Assembly: GCF_030295975.1 (NCBI RefSeq)
Contig: NZ_AP027364.1
Span: 3,596,001-3,660,000, forward strand
DNA from: Thalassotalea atypica
GTDB taxonomy: Bacteria > Pseudomonadota > Gammaproteobacteria > Enterobacterales > Alteromonadaceae
DNA: 64,000 bases
Direction of reading: 5' to 3'
The position numbers and the translations under genes were made by a program. Shown one piece after another: positions 37,621 through 48,154 of this stretch. The notes beneath the pieces are model-generated. The model worked only from the letters and a program-made list of their open reading frames with translations, had not been told where the DNA came from and did no database searches. Position 1 is the first letter of the stretch; the number at the start of each line of letters is the position of its first letter.

Positions 37621-38520
37621 TCACTTTGCCTTTCTGTATACATATTTTATCGGGTTTATTTGTGCACCGTTTCTAAGGATTTCATAATGAACATGTGGTC
37701 CTGTAGAGCGCCCTGTACTGCCCATTTTCGCAATCACATCGCCTTTGGTTACGACATCCCCAACATTAACAAGGATTTCTTTGTTATGACCGAATCGCGT
37801 TTTAAAACCGTTTCCGTGATCAATTTCAATTAAATTGCCGTATCCATAGCGTTCACTCGACCAACTAACTACGCCAGAAGCAGTAGCAATGATGTCGGCG
37901 TCTTCTTTACCTGCAAAATCAACCCCTTTATGCATTGCGGGTCGACCATTAAAAGGGTCTTTACGCACACCATAATATGAGGACAACCAACCTTTTGATA
38001 TTGGTCTACCAGATAGATAACTCGTGTTTTCTATATGGTGACCAAGTGTTAAAGATTCAAGCACCTTTAACTGTTTTTCTTCGTAATTGATTTTATTCGT
38101 TAATTCGTCAATTTCTAACAACAGTTCATTTATCGTTTTATGAGTTATTGCATCAACCGACAGCACCGGACCACCTGATGGAGGTAATGACTGAAAATTA
38201 AATTCTTTTTCAGAAATATTACTCTCAGCGGCTAGCCTGTCGCCTAATGCATTTAATCTAAGAATTTGACTTTGTAATTCAGCCACTTTGATAGTTAACG
38301 CAATAACTTCTTGGCTTTGCATGCTACCTTCATTTATTGCTGAAAGTGGTGGTGAATCTTTTTGTGAAGCGGAACTAGGTACTGCATCTGACGAAAAAAA
38401 TAAATGAACAACACTGCCCGAAATCAAGGCAAAAACAATCACGGCAGATAGCCAACGAAGTTTATTTAGCTTCATTGAGAATCTAACGTTTTTTCCTCGA
38501 TACAGTAATGTTAAACTCAT
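37621..38520 (-). CDS. M23 family (LytM-type) metallopeptidase, membrane anchored
   Basis: The 299 residues comprise an N-terminal membrane segment at about 24-45, a coiled coil at about 70-160 and a C-terminal LytM domain. The zinc motif is present: His197 and Asp201 in MHKGVDFAG, and His276 and His278 in GPHVHYE. It should therefore be an active peptidoglycan endopeptidase rather than a degenerate activator. The start is uncertain: ATG at 38520 lacks a ribosome site, and ATG at 38475 (MKLNKLRW) is an alternative. It lies directly upstream of secA, a position held by secM in enterobacteria, and is divergent from the DciA-like gene 47 bp away. Confidence 0.92.
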   Translation of the reverse strand: MSLTLLYRGKNVRFSMKLNKLRWLSAVIVFALISGSVVHLFFSSDAVPSSASQKDSPPLSAINEGSMQSQEVIALTIKVAELQSQILRLNALGDRLAAESNISEKEFNFQSLPPSGGPVLSVDAITHKTINELLLEIDELTNKINYEEKQLKVLESLTLGHHIENTSYLSGRPISKGWLSSYYGVRKDPFNGRPAMHKGVDFAGKEDADIIATASGVVSWSSERYGYGNLIEIDHGNGFKTRFGHNKEILVNVGDVVTKGDVIAKMGSTGRSTGPHVHYEILRNGAQINPIKYVYRKAK

Positions 38521-38567
38521 GGGATAATATGCATTTGACTATAGACAGACTTGGATGACTCAGTGCG

Positions 38568-39038
38568 ATGACTAGAAGATCTAAAAATCCTGTCGAAATG
38601 TCGACCCTATTTAAAACAACGTCCGGCACTTTGGCACAAATCAGTCAAAAAACCAACTCTATAAAAAAAATTGAGGTTATTGTACGACAAATTTGTCCCG
38701 ACCTACCAGAAGAGTCTTGGCATATTGCTAATTTTTCACAAAATAAAATATTTATCGAAGTCGGATCACCTATTTGGGGACAAAGATTACAATTCGAAAA
38801 GAATCGCATTGCAAATCAACTGTCGATTGAGACCGAAGGCGCTTTTAGCCAAGTAGAACTAAAAGTAAACCCCTATTTTAATAAAGCAAAGCCTCAAGCT
38901 TCAGAAATAGCAAAACCGAAAAAATCAATGTCAGAAGCTTCCGCAACACAACTTAGGAATGTTGCAACTATTGCTCCTAAAAGCCTGCAGGAAAAAATAT
39001 TAAAACTAGCGAAGCACGTCAATAACACTAATAATTAG
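38568..39038 (+). CDS. dciA: DUF721 / DciA-like protein (predicted replicative helicase loader)
   Basis: The 156-residue protein has the DUF721 fold at about 20-105, with the pattern LPEESWHIANFSQNKIFIEVGSP. It contains the tryptophan after the first helices and a SPIWGQRLQFEKNRI segment. DciA recruits the DnaB helicase in most bacteria, which lack DnaC. The C-terminal tail is basic and low in complexity. It is a monocistronic plus-strand gene inside a minus-strand block, between lpxC and the M23 peptidase. The family call is by motif; the helicase-loader role follows from the family. Confidence 0.82.
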   Translation: MTRRSKNPVEMSTLFKTTSGTLAQISQKTNSIKKIEVIVRQICPDLPEESWHIANFSQNKIFIEVGSPIWGQRLQFEKNRIANQLSIETEGAFSQVELKVNPYFNKAKPQASEIAKPKKSMSEASATQLRNVATIAPKSLQEKILKLAKHVNNTNN

Positions 39039-39071
39039 TCAGGTGATTTCATCCAAAGCGAATGCTGGGTA

Positions 39072-39099
39072 TAAAAAAACCGACATATTGTCGGTTTTT
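39072..39099 (-). terminator. Bidirectional terminator between dciA and lpxC
   Basis: AAAAACCGACA and TGTCGGTTTTT form an 11-bp stem with a TAT loop. It lies between the convergent ends of dciA and lpxC, with T runs on both strands, and closes the dcw-lpxC transcript. Confidence 0.92.
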
Positions 39100-39114
39100 A
39101 GACATTCAATCTAT

Positions 39115-40032
39115 TTAGAAAACTGAAGGGCTTGTTTCATGATACATAATAGGTGCTTCTGCTTCGTCTTCGTATGTCACCCATTCCCATGACTCGACTT
39201 GCTTAAATACTTCTCTTAAAAGAATGTTGTTTAACGCATGGCCCGATTTAAACGCATTAAGTTCGCCTAAGATACTGACGCCACCCATGTATAAATCACC
39301 AATAGCATCCAAGATTTTGTGCTTTACAAACTCATCGTCGTAACGGAGTTCATCTTTGTTAAGCATGCGGTACTCATCAAGTACAATCGCATTTTCAAGG
39401 CTTCCGCCTAAAGCAAGGTTATGCGAGCGCAAAAACTCGATATCCTTCATAAAACCAAATGTACGTGCCCGGCTAATTTCTTTAATAAAAGAACAGCTTG
39501 ATAAGTCCATGCTCATTGCTTGAACTGTTTTGGCAATAACGGGGTGCTCAAATTCAATTGAAAAGTTAACTCGGAACCCTTCATGAGGTAGTAACTCCGC
39601 CCACTTATCACCTTCGGTGACACGAATTGGCTTTTTGATGCGTAAAAAGCGCTTTGCTACATTGAGAGTTTCAACGCCGACCGATTGGATCAGGTAAACA
39701 AAAGGTAGGGCACTGCCGTCCATGATTGGAATTTCTGGTGAATCAACATCAATAATCAAGTTATCAATGCCTAAGCCAGCCACCGCTGACAGAAGGTGTT
39801 CGACGGTGGAGATCTGAACACCATCTTCATTCACCAAACACGTACATAAAGTTGTTTCACCCACAGCTTCAGGTGTGGCTTTTATATCAACAACAGGATC
39901 TAAATCTACACGGCGAAATACTATACCAGTATTAGCGGCAGCAGGACGGAGAGTGACCTGAACCTTTTCACCTTTATGCAGACCAACACCTACGGTTGAT
40001 ACACTTTCTTTTAATGTACGTTGTTTAATCAT
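39115..40032 (-). CDS. lpxC: UDP-3-O-acyl-N-acetylglucosamine deacetylase
   Basis: LpxC carries out the committed step of lipid A synthesis. The 305 residues equal the E. coli length. The zinc and catalytic motifs are [12 protein letters not shown] near residue 75, [15 protein letters not shown] near 235 and the C-terminal FKSGHALNN His. AAGGCG precedes the ATG. It is the last gene of the dcw cluster, 136 bp after ftsZ, and the gap can hold its own promoter. In E. coli FtsH controls LpxC levels through its C terminus. Confidence 0.98.
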   Translation of the reverse strand: MIKQRTLKESVSTVGVGLHKGEKVQVTLRPAAANTGIVFRRVDLDPVVDIKATPEAVGETTLCTCLVNEDGVQISTVEHLLSAVAGLGIDNLIIDVDSPEIPIMDGSALPFVYLIQSVGVETLNVAKRFLRIKKPIRVTEGDKWAELLPHEGFRVNFSIEFEHPVIAKTVQAMSMDLSSCSFIKEISRARTFGFMKDIEFLRSHNLALGGSLENAIVLDEYRMLNKDELRYDDEFVKHKILDAIGDLYMGGVSILGELNAFKSGHALNNILLREVFKQVESWEWVTYEDEAEAPIMYHETSPSVF

Positions 40033-40168
40033 AGTTCGCCTTAATTAGCCCGACAAATTGAACATTACCTACACCCTAGCTTTAGGGGCGGCGTAATATA
40101 TCAAAAAATGCTAACAAAATCAAAAGTTCAGCATGTCTGTGTACTAAATGTAACAAATATATCAAATA

Positions 40169-41332
40169 TTAATCTGCTTGCTTACGCAAAAATGCAGGAA
40201 TATCTAAGTAATTGTCGAGCTCAGCATGCGTTGTTTTAACCGCTGCAGCTTGTGCATTTACTTCTGGCATTGCAACAGGTACGGCTTCAGGTTGTGGGCT
40301 AGTAATGTAATCACTACCAACGACTTGTGGCTCAGCCTGTGGCATAGGATTAACCAAAGTGATATCTGGTTTACGCTCTGCGCCAATGCCTGTTGCTACT
40401 ACCGTTACACGCAGTTCATCAGTCATTTCCGGGTCAATTACCGCGCCAACAACAACTGTTGCGTTTTCCGAAGCGAATGCTTTAACTGCATTACCTACAG
40501 TTTCAAATTCATCAATACTGATGTCCATACCCGCCGTGATATTAACCAAAATACCACGAGCACCAGCTAAATCTACGTCTTCTAATAATGGGCTAGAAAT
40601 AGCAGCTTCCGCGGCCTCTTCAGCACGATCAGGACCTGATGCAATACCAGAGCCCATCATTGCTGTACCCATTTCTGACATCACTGTTCGTACATCAGCG
40701 AAATCCACATTGATTAAACCTGGACGAGTAATCAACTCAGCAATACCTTGAACAGCTCCTAGTAGTACGTTATTGGCCGCTTTAAATGCATCCAATAATG
40801 ATGTGCCAGGGCCTAATACTTTAAGCAGCTTTTCGTTGGGAATAGTGATCAACGAGTCGACATTTTTGGCTAAGAACTCAATCCCTTGCTCTGCGTAATT
40901 CATACGCTTTTTACCTTCAAAAGGGAAGGGTTTAGTGACAACTGCAACCGTTAAAATCCCCATTTCCTTTGCCACTTCAGCAACTACAGGTGCAGCACCA
41001 GTACCCGTACCACCACCCATACCAGCAGCAATAAAGATCATGTCAGAGCCTTGCAATGTTTGCTTAATAGTTTCTCTGTCTTCTTCAGCAGCGCGACGGC
41101 CTATTTCTGGGTTAGCACCCGCGCCAAGCCCTTTAGTCACATCAGTACCTAGTTGTAATGTAACATTCGCTGATGAGTTGCGTAACGCTTGTGAATCCGT
41201 ATTTGCGGTAGTAAATTCAACACCTTCAATCGTTTGGCTTACCATATGCTCGACAGCATTACCGCCACCGCCACCGACACCAATAACTTTAATTACCGCT
41301 TCTTCGTTGTGATCTTCCATCAATTCAAACAT
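40169..41332 (-). CDS. ftsZ: Cell division GTPase FtsZ
   Basis: FtsZ is the tubulin-like protein that forms the Z ring. The 387 residues show the nucleotide loop [13 protein letters not shown] near 18-30, the tubulin signature [10 protein letters not shown] near 106-115 and a variable linker after about 320. The conserved C-terminal peptide [15 protein letters not shown] binds FtsA, ZipA and ZapD. GGAGAG precedes the ATG. It is 77 bp downstream of ftsA. Confidence 0.98.
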   Translation of the reverse strand: MFELMEDHNEEAVIKVIGVGGGGGNAVEHMVSQTIEGVEFTTANTDSQALRNSSANVTLQLGTDVTKGLGAGANPEIGRRAAEEDRETIKQTLQGSDMIFIAAGMGGGTGTGAAPVVAEVAKEMGILTVAVVTKPFPFEGKKRMNYAEQGIEFLAKNVDSLITIPNEKLLKVLGPGTSLLDAFKAANNVLLGAVQGIAELITRPGLINVDFADVRTVMSEMGTAMMGSGIASGPDRAEEAAEAAISSPLLEDVDLAGARGILVNITAGMDISIDEFETVGNAVKAFASENATVVVGAVIDPEMTDELRVTVVATGIGAERKPDITLVNPMPQAEPQVVGSDYITSPQPEAVPVAMPEVNAQAAAVKTTHAELDNYLDIPAFLRKQAD

Positions 41333-41409
41333 TTTTATTCTCTCCGTTTTTTAAACGTTGTTTTTCCACCAAAATGAAATAAGTACCTGTCGATACCTTT
41401 TCAAAACTT

Positions 41410-42645
41410 TTAAAATTCACCTTTAAACCAAGCACTTAAACGTGACAACATACCTGTCATCGTCTCCGTACTTTTCTTTTTACTTTCTTCATTGTCTGCC
41501 GCTTGAAGCCCGTAATGCAGAAGCCCTACGACAGTTGCATAAGTAGGATCGTTGACATACTCTTTCAATCCTTCTACTTCTAGCGGTTTAGCTATGCGTA
41601 CAGGCATCTGAAATACCTCTTCTGCAAATTCAACAACGCCTTCCATCTTCGACGTTCCGCCTGTAAATACATAACCTGCTGCAATTTGATCTTCTAAGCC
41701 ACATTCACGTAGCTCTTCTTGAATTAATTCAAAAAGCTCGTGATATCTAGGCTCAACCACTTCCGAAAGCGTATGGCGTGACATCGAGCGAGCAGGACGC
41801 CCGCCAACACTAGGCACTTCAATGCTCTCTTCCATGCTCACCATTTGACGCAATGCGCACGCATATTTCACTTTAATATCTTCAGCGTGGCTCAATGGCG
41901 TTCTAAATATTTTTGCTATATCACTTGTTACTTGGTTACCAGCTACTGGAATAACTGCGGTGTGACGCAATGCTCCACCTGTAAATACAGCTAAATCCAT
42001 AGTGCCTGCGCCCATATCAACAACGCAGATACCTAGTTCTTTTTCGTCATCGGTGACAACCGCATAACTCGACGCAAGTGCAGAAAAGATCAGCTGATCC
42101 GCTTTCAAATCACAACGTTCTACACACTTGACTAAATTCTTCGCCATGTCATTAGCGCAGGTAACAATATGTACCTTTGCTTCCATACGCACACCAGACA
42201 TACCGATAGGGCTTTTAATACCGTCTTGGCAATCTATGGTGTACTCCTGAGGTAATACATGCAGCATCAGTCTTTCTGCAGCAATTGGTACAGAGCGTGC
42301 TGTGTGAATAACATTATCCACATCTTCTTGCACCACTTCTTTGTCATTGATAGGCACCATGCCATTTTCGTTTTGGCAACTGATGTGCTTGCCCGATATG
42401 CCAAGATAAATAGACGATATGTTGCAGTCTGCCATCAGCTCAGCTTCATTAACCGCTCGCTGAATCGATTGGATCACTAGGTTTAGGTCATTAACGCCAC
42501 CTTTATCCATACCACGTGATGGCTGATTACCAACACCAACAATACTCATTTTACCTTCAGGCGTAATTTCGCCCACCGCGACAGAAATCTTTGACGTCCC
42601 GATATCTAAACCAACTACCAATTTTCTGTCTGTCACTTTAGCCAT
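41410..42645 (-). CDS. ftsA: Cell division protein FtsA
   Basis: This actin-like ATPase tethers FtsZ to the membrane. The 411 residues carry the phosphate-1 motif GLDIGTSKISVAVGE near 13-27, the SHS2 insert, phosphate-2 VVDMGAGTMDLAVF near 205, the adenosine motif VFTGGTSKMEG, and the C-terminal amphipathic helix MLSRLSAWFKGEF that binds membrane. Two bases separate it from ftsQ. Confidence 0.97.
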   Translation of the reverse strand: MAKVTDRKLVVGLDIGTSKISVAVGEITPEGKMSIVGVGNQPSRGMDKGGVNDLNLVIQSIQRAVNEAELMADCNISSIYLGISGKHISCQNENGMVPINDKEVVQEDVDNVIHTARSVPIAAERLMLHVLPQEYTIDCQDGIKSPIGMSGVRMEAKVHIVTCANDMAKNLVKCVERCDLKADQLIFSALASSYAVVTDDEKELGICVVDMGAGTMDLAVFTGGALRHTAVIPVAGNQVTSDIAKIFRTPLSHAEDIKVKYACALRQMVSMEESIEVPSVGGRPARSMSRHTLSEVVEPRYHELFELIQEELRECGLEDQIAAGYVFTGGTSKMEGVVEFAEEVFQMPVRIAKPLEVEGLKEYVNDPTYATVVGLLHYGLQAADNEESKKKSTETMTGMLSRLSAWFKGEF

Positions 42646-42647
42646 TA

Positions 42648-43418
42648 TTAAACTCTTTCTTTTTCAGGTGCTGGCTTCCAGCCAACAGCTACACCAGTGT
42701 CATATCTTAAATCAACATAATCGACTAGCTTGTTATCTTGTTGTTTATCTTTGATCTCTTGATAAACATCCATAAATCGTTGAACACGCTCAACACGTTC
42801 TTCGCGTCCTAAGTTCAAACGCACGCCATCACTTAAAGTCAGTTGCCAAGAGTAGCGCTCTGATAACACTAACTCATCAATGGACAACACGTCGTACGAC
42901 AACATTTCGTTTAAATTCCTATAATTTTCTAGAGCTATTTTCTCGCTACCTTCAGGGCCAAAAAATGCCGGTAAATGATGGTTTATCCTATTGGCATTGG
43001 CTTGAAAGGCCTTACCGAATTCATTAAGAAAAAACTCACCGTTCCAAAGCGCAACAGGCCTCTGATCGACAACGTACACTTTCAATTCGTTTGGCCACTG
43101 TTTTCGTACAGATACTGAGTAAACCCAAGGCAAATCCTGAACTCGTTGTTGAACTTCATTCACATTTACTTTAAAAAAATTGCCTAAATGTACTGACTCA
43201 ATAGCAGCCATCACATCTTGTTTTTGTGTATAAGGCATTTCCCCTGTGATCAACAAAGAAGTCACAGGCACATTTTCTTCAGCGCCGACTCTTTTGCTAA
43301 CAAACCAGCCCATAGATAACATGGCAATAACCACCAAGAAAAAAAACACAAAGCCTAGCCAAAACCCCCAATGTACTTGGGTTTCCTGAGCGCTGATGTC
43401 TTTCTTAGCTTTAGCCAT
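42648..43418 (-). CDS. ftsQ: Cell division protein FtsQ
   Basis: FtsQ is a bitopic protein that recruits FtsB and FtsL to the divisome. The 256 residues have one transmembrane helix at about 20-40 (FWLGFVFFFLVVIAMLSMGW), a POTRA domain at about 50-120 (VTSLLITGEMPYTQKQDV) and the beta domain with VVDQRPVALWNGEFFLNEFGKAF. It lies between ddl and ftsA with 2-bp gaps on both sides, as expected for the cluster. Confidence 0.95.
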   Translation of the reverse strand: MAKAKKDISAQETQVHWGFWLGFVFFFLVVIAMLSMGWFVSKRVGAEENVPVTSLLITGEMPYTQKQDVMAAIESVHLGNFFKVNVNEVQQRVQDLPWVYSVSVRKQWPNELKVYVVDQRPVALWNGEFFLNEFGKAFQANANRINHHLPAFFGPEGSEKIALENYRNLNEMLSYDVLSIDELVLSERYSWQLTLSDGVRLNLGREERVERVQRFMDVYQEIKDKQQDNKLVDYVDLRYDTGVAVGWKPAPEKERV

Positions 43419-43420
43419 TA

Positions 43421-44353
43421 CTACTGCTCTTTACTTAATGAAACTATTTTTGTTACTAATGCCGGAAAATCTAAACCCGCCACTTTCGCCGCTTTAGGGA
43501 CCAAAGAGGTTTCTGTCATGCCCGGAGAAGTATTCACTTCAAGTACCTGCCATTGTCCTTGTTCACTTTGCATTACATCAACTCGGCCCCAACCTTTAGC
43601 GCCAACGGCTTTAAACGCCTTTAACGCAATGGCTTGTAATTCTTGCTCTGTCTGCTCTGCTAAGCCGCTCGGGCAATGATATAAGGTACTTGTGGATTGA
43701 TATTTCGCCTCGTAATCATAAAACTCCCTTGGCGTTTCCATATGAATAACCGGCAGTGCTTGCTCACCTAAAATAGCAATCGTGTACTCAGGTCCATTAA
43801 TCCACGCTTCAATCAATACTTGTTCATCGTATTTGAATGCCTTTATCAGCGCATCATCCAATTCTTTTGAGTTAGTCACAATTGACATACCAATGCTCGA
43901 GCCCTCATTAGCCGGCTTCACCATTGCTTTACCGCCAAGCCCCTCTAGAATCGACTTACAACGACTTGTCTGATAAGTTGCCTTTTCGACTACTTCAAAT
44001 GCCGCTGTCGGGATATTAAGCGCTTTAAAAACCAGCTTACTGCGTACTTTGTCCATACAGAGTGCCGAGCCAAGCACATCTGAGCCTGTGTATGGTATCC
44101 CAATCGTATCCAAAGCACCTTGCATTGTGCCATCCTCACCACCTCTGCCATGAAGTGCAATAAATGCTCTATCAAAGCCACCTGATGTTAAAGACATCAC
44201 CGGCGTATCTTTAGGGTCAACGAGCTCAACGTCAAATCCCGCTTTTTCTAACCCTCGAGCAATAGCTTCACCCGACATGATTGAAACTTCTCGTTCAGCT
44301 GATGTGCCGCCATAGAGCACAGCTATTTTTTCTTGTTGTAACATAGAAGACAC
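43421..44353 (-). CDS. ddl: D-alanine-D-alanine ligase
   Basis: This ATP-grasp enzyme makes the D-Ala-D-Ala that ends the stem peptide. The 310 residues show [14 protein letters not shown] at the N terminus, the glycine-rich [12 protein letters not shown], the ATP-binding [14 protein letters not shown] and the C-terminal [15 protein letters not shown]. It is the DdlB-type copy inside the dcw cluster and overlaps the murC stop by one base. Confidence 0.97.
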   Translation of the reverse strand: MSSMLQQEKIAVLYGGTSAEREVSIMSGEAIARGLEKAGFDVELVDPKDTPVMSLTSGGFDRAFIALHGRGGEDGTMQGALDTIGIPYTGSDVLGSALCMDKVRSKLVFKALNIPTAAFEVVEKATYQTSRCKSILEGLGGKAMVKPANEGSSIGMSIVTNSKELDDALIKAFKYDEQVLIEAWINGPEYTIAILGEQALPVIHMETPREFYDYEAKYQSTSTLYHCPSGLAEQTEQELQAIALKAFKAVGAKGWGRVDVMQSEQGQWQVLEVNTSPGMTETSLVPKAAKVAGLDFPALVTKIVSLSKEQ

Positions 44354-45801
44354 TACTTACTGCCCTCATTCATAGACGTAATATTAAGTAACGGGTGCTC
44401 TGCTAAGGTCCTTGAAACCGTGCCGATATTTCCAGCGCCTTGAGTAATAACCATGTCACCATCAATTAACTGCTTGGCTAATACCTCGGGTAATTTATCA
44501 ATATCACTGACATAAATTGGCTCTACTTGTCCGCGTTGACGAATAGAACGCGCTAAACTTTTACTATCGGCCGTGGAAATTGGCGCTTCTCCAGCGGCAT
44601 AAACGTCAAGTAACACTAAGCAATCAACCTCAGAAAGTACTTCAACAAAATCTTCATATAGATCTCGTGTACGAGTATAGCGATGTGGCTGGAACACCAT
44701 CACGAGCCTTTTATCTGGCCAGCCGTTACGCATGGCTTTAATTGTTGCTTCTACTTCACGCGGGTGGTGTCCGTAATCATCAACTAGCGCCATCACGCCC
44801 GTATTTGTTTTTAAATCAGTAAGTTGTTCAAAGCGACGACCAATGCCTTCAAATTCACCCAGTGCTTTACAAATTGCTTGGTTAGATACACCTTCGTCTT
44901 TCGCAACGGCTATGGCCGCTAGAGCATTTAGAACATTGTGCTGGCCCGGTAAGTTAACGCTCACTGCCAGCGGTTCGTTTCCTGGCATTTCAACAGTAAA
45001 ATGACTTTGACCACCTGACTGGGTATATGAAATTGCGCGAACATCAGCATCATCAGAGAAGCCATAAGTAATAATTTGGCGCGCAACACGGGGTAATATT
45101 TCTCGCACCACAGGGTTATCTATGCACATCACAGCCACGCCATAGAAAGGTAAATTATGTAAAAACTCAAGATAAGTTTCTTTGAGTTTTTCAAAATCCC
45201 CTTGATAGGTTTCCATATGATCTTCATCAATGTTGGTTACTACCGCGACCATGGGTTGAAGATGTAAAAAAGAGGCGTCCGATTCATCCGCTTCAGCAAC
45301 TAAGTATCGACTTGAGCCTAATCGTGCATTGGTACCTGCACTATTTAGCAACCCACCGATCACAAAGGTTGGATCAAAATCGCCTTCCGCCATGATGCTC
45401 GCGATCAAACTGGTAGTCGTGGTTTTACCGTGCGTACCGGCTATTGCGATTCCGTGTCTAAAACGCATTAACTCTGCAAGCATTTCTGCGCGTCTTACCA
45501 CTGGGATACGCATTTGTTGTGCTGCGGCAATTTCTGGATTAGCTGCGTCAATAGCCGTAGATACAACAATAACACTCGCTCCAGCAATATTTGATTCACT
45601 GTGGCCAATAAATACCGTTGCACCTTTGGCTTTTAAGCGTTTAACGACTGCATTTTCGCCAATGTCCGAGCCAGATATCTCATATCCTTCGTTGAGCAAT
45701 ACTTCAGCGATGCCGCCCATACCTGCGCCACCAATACCAACAAAGTGTATTTGTTTAACCCGACGCATTTCAGGAATTTTAATAGGAGCTGTTTGGTTCA
45801 T
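44353..45801 (-). CDS. murC: UDP-N-acetylmuramate-L-alanine ligase
   Basis: MurC adds L-Ala to UDP-MurNAc. With the chosen ATG at 45801 it has 482 residues. It has the N-terminal Rossmann motif [17 protein letters not shown], the P-loop [10 protein letters not shown] near 125 and the C-terminal [10 protein letters not shown]. This start follows GAGAA at good spacing and keeps the conserved [12 protein letters not shown]. An ATG at 45813 overlaps the murG stop as ATGA and is a real alternative; the frame is open to 45834. Confidence 0.96.
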   Translation of the reverse strand: MNQTAPIKIPEMRRVKQIHFVGIGGAGMGGIAEVLLNEGYEISGSDIGENAVVKRLKAKGATVFIGHSESNIAGASVIVVSTAIDAANPEIAAAQQMRIPVVRRAEMLAELMRFRHGIAIAGTHGKTTTTSLIASIMAEGDFDPTFVIGGLLNSAGTNARLGSSRYLVAEADESDASFLHLQPMVAVVTNIDEDHMETYQGDFEKLKETYLEFLHNLPFYGVAVMCIDNPVVREILPRVARQIITYGFSDDADVRAISYTQSGGQSHFTVEMPGNEPLAVSVNLPGQHNVLNALAAIAVAKDEGVSNQAICKALGEFEGIGRRFEQLTDLKTNTGVMALVDDYGHHPREVEATIKAMRNGWPDKRLVMVFQPHRYTRTRDLYEDFVEVLSEVDCLVLLDVYAAGEAPISTADSKSLARSIRQRGQVEPIYVSDIDKLPEVLAKQLIDGDMVITQGAGNIGTVSRTLAEHPLLNITSMNEGSK

Positions 45802-45809
45802 GTTATTTC

Positions 45810-46934
45810 TCATTCGGTTACCCACTGTTTGCACGCTAGTGCAACGCTTACAGTTGCATCTGCATGGGCTGCATCAATGGCAGCTTTTGACATCGAGCGC
45901 AAGACAGCATCCGAAATGAAAAGGCTGTTTAACATTTGCGCCATTGTGGTACCGTTTAAATCTTTTTGATTAATTAATTTTGCTGCGCCACGTGAAACCA
46001 AATACATGGCATTTTTGGTTTGGTGGTCATCAACAGCGTGTGGCAAAGGAATAAAAATGGCAGGTTTACCAGCCATAGCTAACTCCGACACGGTTAAAGC
46101 ACCAGAACGACAAATTACAACATCAGCCCATTTATAAGCCTTTGCCATGTCATCAATAAATTCACTGACTTTGATTTTATTATCTGGTAAGCCAAACTCT
46201 TGGTATTTCTCTTTGACCGCTGTTTCGTTGCCTTTTCCTGTTTGATGCCAAACATCAATATTTTGCACTTGAATTTGTTTCATCGCTTGAGGAATAGTGT
46301 CATTGAGTACTTTCGCACCCAGACTACCACCGACTACCAACACTTTTTTGGTTGATGTAGGTTGTTCAGGCATACTCGGTGTAATAGCAAGGATTTCTGC
46401 GCGTAATGGATTTCCTACTACTTCATGCTTTAGCGAGGCTTTGAAAGCATTAGGAAACGCACTTAGGACGGTGCTCGCAACACGCGCTAAATAACGATTG
46501 CTCATTCCGGCAACCGCATTTTGTTCATGCAAGACTAAAGGTTTGCCTAATAACCATGCAGCAATGCCACCAGGCGCACTGGCATAGCCGCCCATGCCAA
46601 GAACAACATCGGGGTTAATGCCACGTATGACTTTAATCGACTGCATTAATGACTGCATCAACTTGAATGGGATCTTAATGAGTTCTTTCCAACCTTTATT
46701 TCTAAGGCCAGCCATATTAATAAAGGAGATGTTATAGCCGTACTGTGGCACTAACGTAGCTTCCATACGTTTAGACGTACCGAGCCAATGAATTTGCCAA
46801 CCTTCTTGTTCTAGCGCCTGAGCGACTGCAATACCTGGGAAGATATGTCCACCGGTACCACCTGCCATAACAAGCAACTTAGGCGCCTTGTCTGTCTTAA
46901 TTCCTGAAGGAACGTTTTGATGATCATTGATCAT
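45810..46934 (-). CDS. murG: UDP-N-acetylglucosamine transferase MurG
   Basis: MurG converts lipid I to lipid II at the inner face of the membrane. The 374 residues have G loop 1 ([12 protein letters not shown]) near 23-34, a second G loop in [13 protein letters not shown], and the donor-site region [31 protein letters not shown]. An extra stretch of about 18 residues precedes the first strand. Its ATG overlaps the ftsW stop by 4 bp (ATGA), which indicates coupled translation. Confidence 0.97.
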   Translation of the reverse strand: MINDHQNVPSGIKTDKAPKLLVMAGGTGGHIFPGIAVAQALEQEGWQIHWLGTSKRMEATLVPQYGYNISFINMAGLRNKGWKELIKIPFKLMQSLMQSIKVIRGINPDVVLGMGGYASAPGGIAAWLLGKPLVLHEQNAVAGMSNRYLARVASTVLSAFPNAFKASLKHEVVGNPLRAEILAITPSMPEQPTSTKKVLVVGGSLGAKVLNDTIPQAMKQIQVQNIDVWHQTGKGNETAVKEKYQEFGLPDNKIKVSEFIDDMAKAYKWADVVICRSGALTVSELAMAGKPAIFIPLPHAVDDHQTKNAMYLVSRGAAKLINQKDLNGTTMAQMLNSLFISDAVLRSMSKAAIDAAHADATVSVALACKQWVTE

Positions 46935-48154
46935 TTTTTTGCCCCTTTTTTACTCTGCGTTTTTCCTGCAGACGTTGCCTGTATACTTTGCAGTCGAATC
47001 TCGTGATCGATTCTAATCAGAATGACAAAGGCAATAGTCATGATAATCATTGAACTGCCGCCATAACTGATTAATGGCATAGTCAGTCCTTTTGTTGGCA
47101 CAATACCAGCGCTAGCACCAATATTTACCGCCGCCTGAAAACACAACCAAATGCCAATACCATAGGCAAAAAAACCTTCAAAATACTTTTCTTTATTGAC
47201 CGCTTTACGACCCAGCATTAACGCTTTTATCACAACAATACTACTCAACAACAACACCGCGCTTATACCAATGAAACCGAACTCTTCCGCTAAAACAGCC
47301 ATAACAAAATCGGTATGTGCTTCTGGAAGGTACTCTAATTTTTGAATGCTATTCCCTAACCCTTGGCCTGTCACTTCTCCGCGCCCATAAGCCATTAGCG
47401 ATTGGGTCAATTGATAGCCACTACCGAACGGGTCTTGCCACGGATCTAAAAAGCTTGTCACACGACGCCAACGGTAGGGTTCAAAAATAGCGAGCGATGA
47501 TAGCGCAGCAACCCCAACTATCGCAATAGCTATGAATTGCCATAATTTGGCACCCGCTAAAAATAGTAGTCCGAAAGTAGTAACAAACATCACCACAACG
47601 GTACCTAAATCAGGCTGCATTAATAGCAACATCGCCAGCACACCAAAGACAACCAATGGCTTGAAGAAGCCTTTGATGTTCTCCATCACCTCATCACGGC
47701 GGCGCACTAAATAAGCGGCTAAGTAGCAAAAGAAAAATAATTTTGCAGGCTCTGCTGCCTGAATAGTGATTGGACCAACAACAATCCAGCGTGTTGATCC
47801 ATTTACCGAACGACCTATTAACAGCACAACGACGAGCAAACCAATGCCCAGTAAGAGTAATCCGCCAGAATTTTTATGCCACCAACTCATTGGAATTTGT
47901 AGTGCACCAATGGCGATCACAATACTTAAGCCAATGTAAATGACGTGGCGGAAAACAAAATGAAAAGGATTATCAAACAAGCGCTCGGCGACAGGCATCG
48001 ATGAGCTCGCCACCATCACCAAGCCAATCATATACATTGCAAACGCAAGAACAATTAAGCTTCGATCGAAGGTTACACTTGCATTGGAGTCCACAGTTAA
48101 CCAATTAGGCAAACTTGGCCACTTAAATGAGCCAACAGTGATATTAACTGTCAT
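46931..48154 (-). CDS. ftsW: Septal peptidoglycan glycosyltransferase FtsW
   Basis: FtsW is the SEDS-family polymerase that works with FtsI at the septum. From the ATG at 48154 it has 407 residues with about ten membrane helices and the SEDS motifs STRWIVVGPITIQAAEPAKL, GRGEVTGQGLGNSIQKLEYLPEAHTDFV and LPLISYGGSSM. I chose this start because AGGTG precedes it and it overlaps murD by only 11 bp; the open frame continues to 48259 inside murD but that extension has no family-like sequence. Confidence 0.96.
   Translation of the reverse strand: MTVNITVGSFKWPSLPNWLTVDSNASVTFDRSLIVLAFAMYMIGLVMVASSSMPVAERLFDNPFHFVFRHVIYIGLSIVIAIGALQIPMSWWHKNSGGLLLLGIGLLVVVLLIGRSVNGSTRWIVVGPITIQAAEPAKLFFFCYLAAYLVRRRDEVMENIKGFFKPLVVFGVLAMLLLMQPDLGTVVVMFVTTFGLLFLAGAKLWQFIAIAIVGVAALSSLAIFEPYRWRRVTSFLDPWQDPFGSGYQLTQSLMAYGRGEVTGQGLGNSIQKLEYLPEAHTDFVMAVLAEEFGFIGISAVLLLSSIVVIKALMLGRKAVNKEKYFEGFFAYGIGIWLCFQAAVNIGASAGIVPTKGLTMPLISYGGSSMIIMTIAFVILIRIDHEIRLQSIQATSAGKTQSKKGAKK

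Noticed and set aside
40226-41312. Open frames antisense to ftsZ
   Set aside because: Shadow frames of a highly conserved gene; compositions are biased and no family is recognisable.
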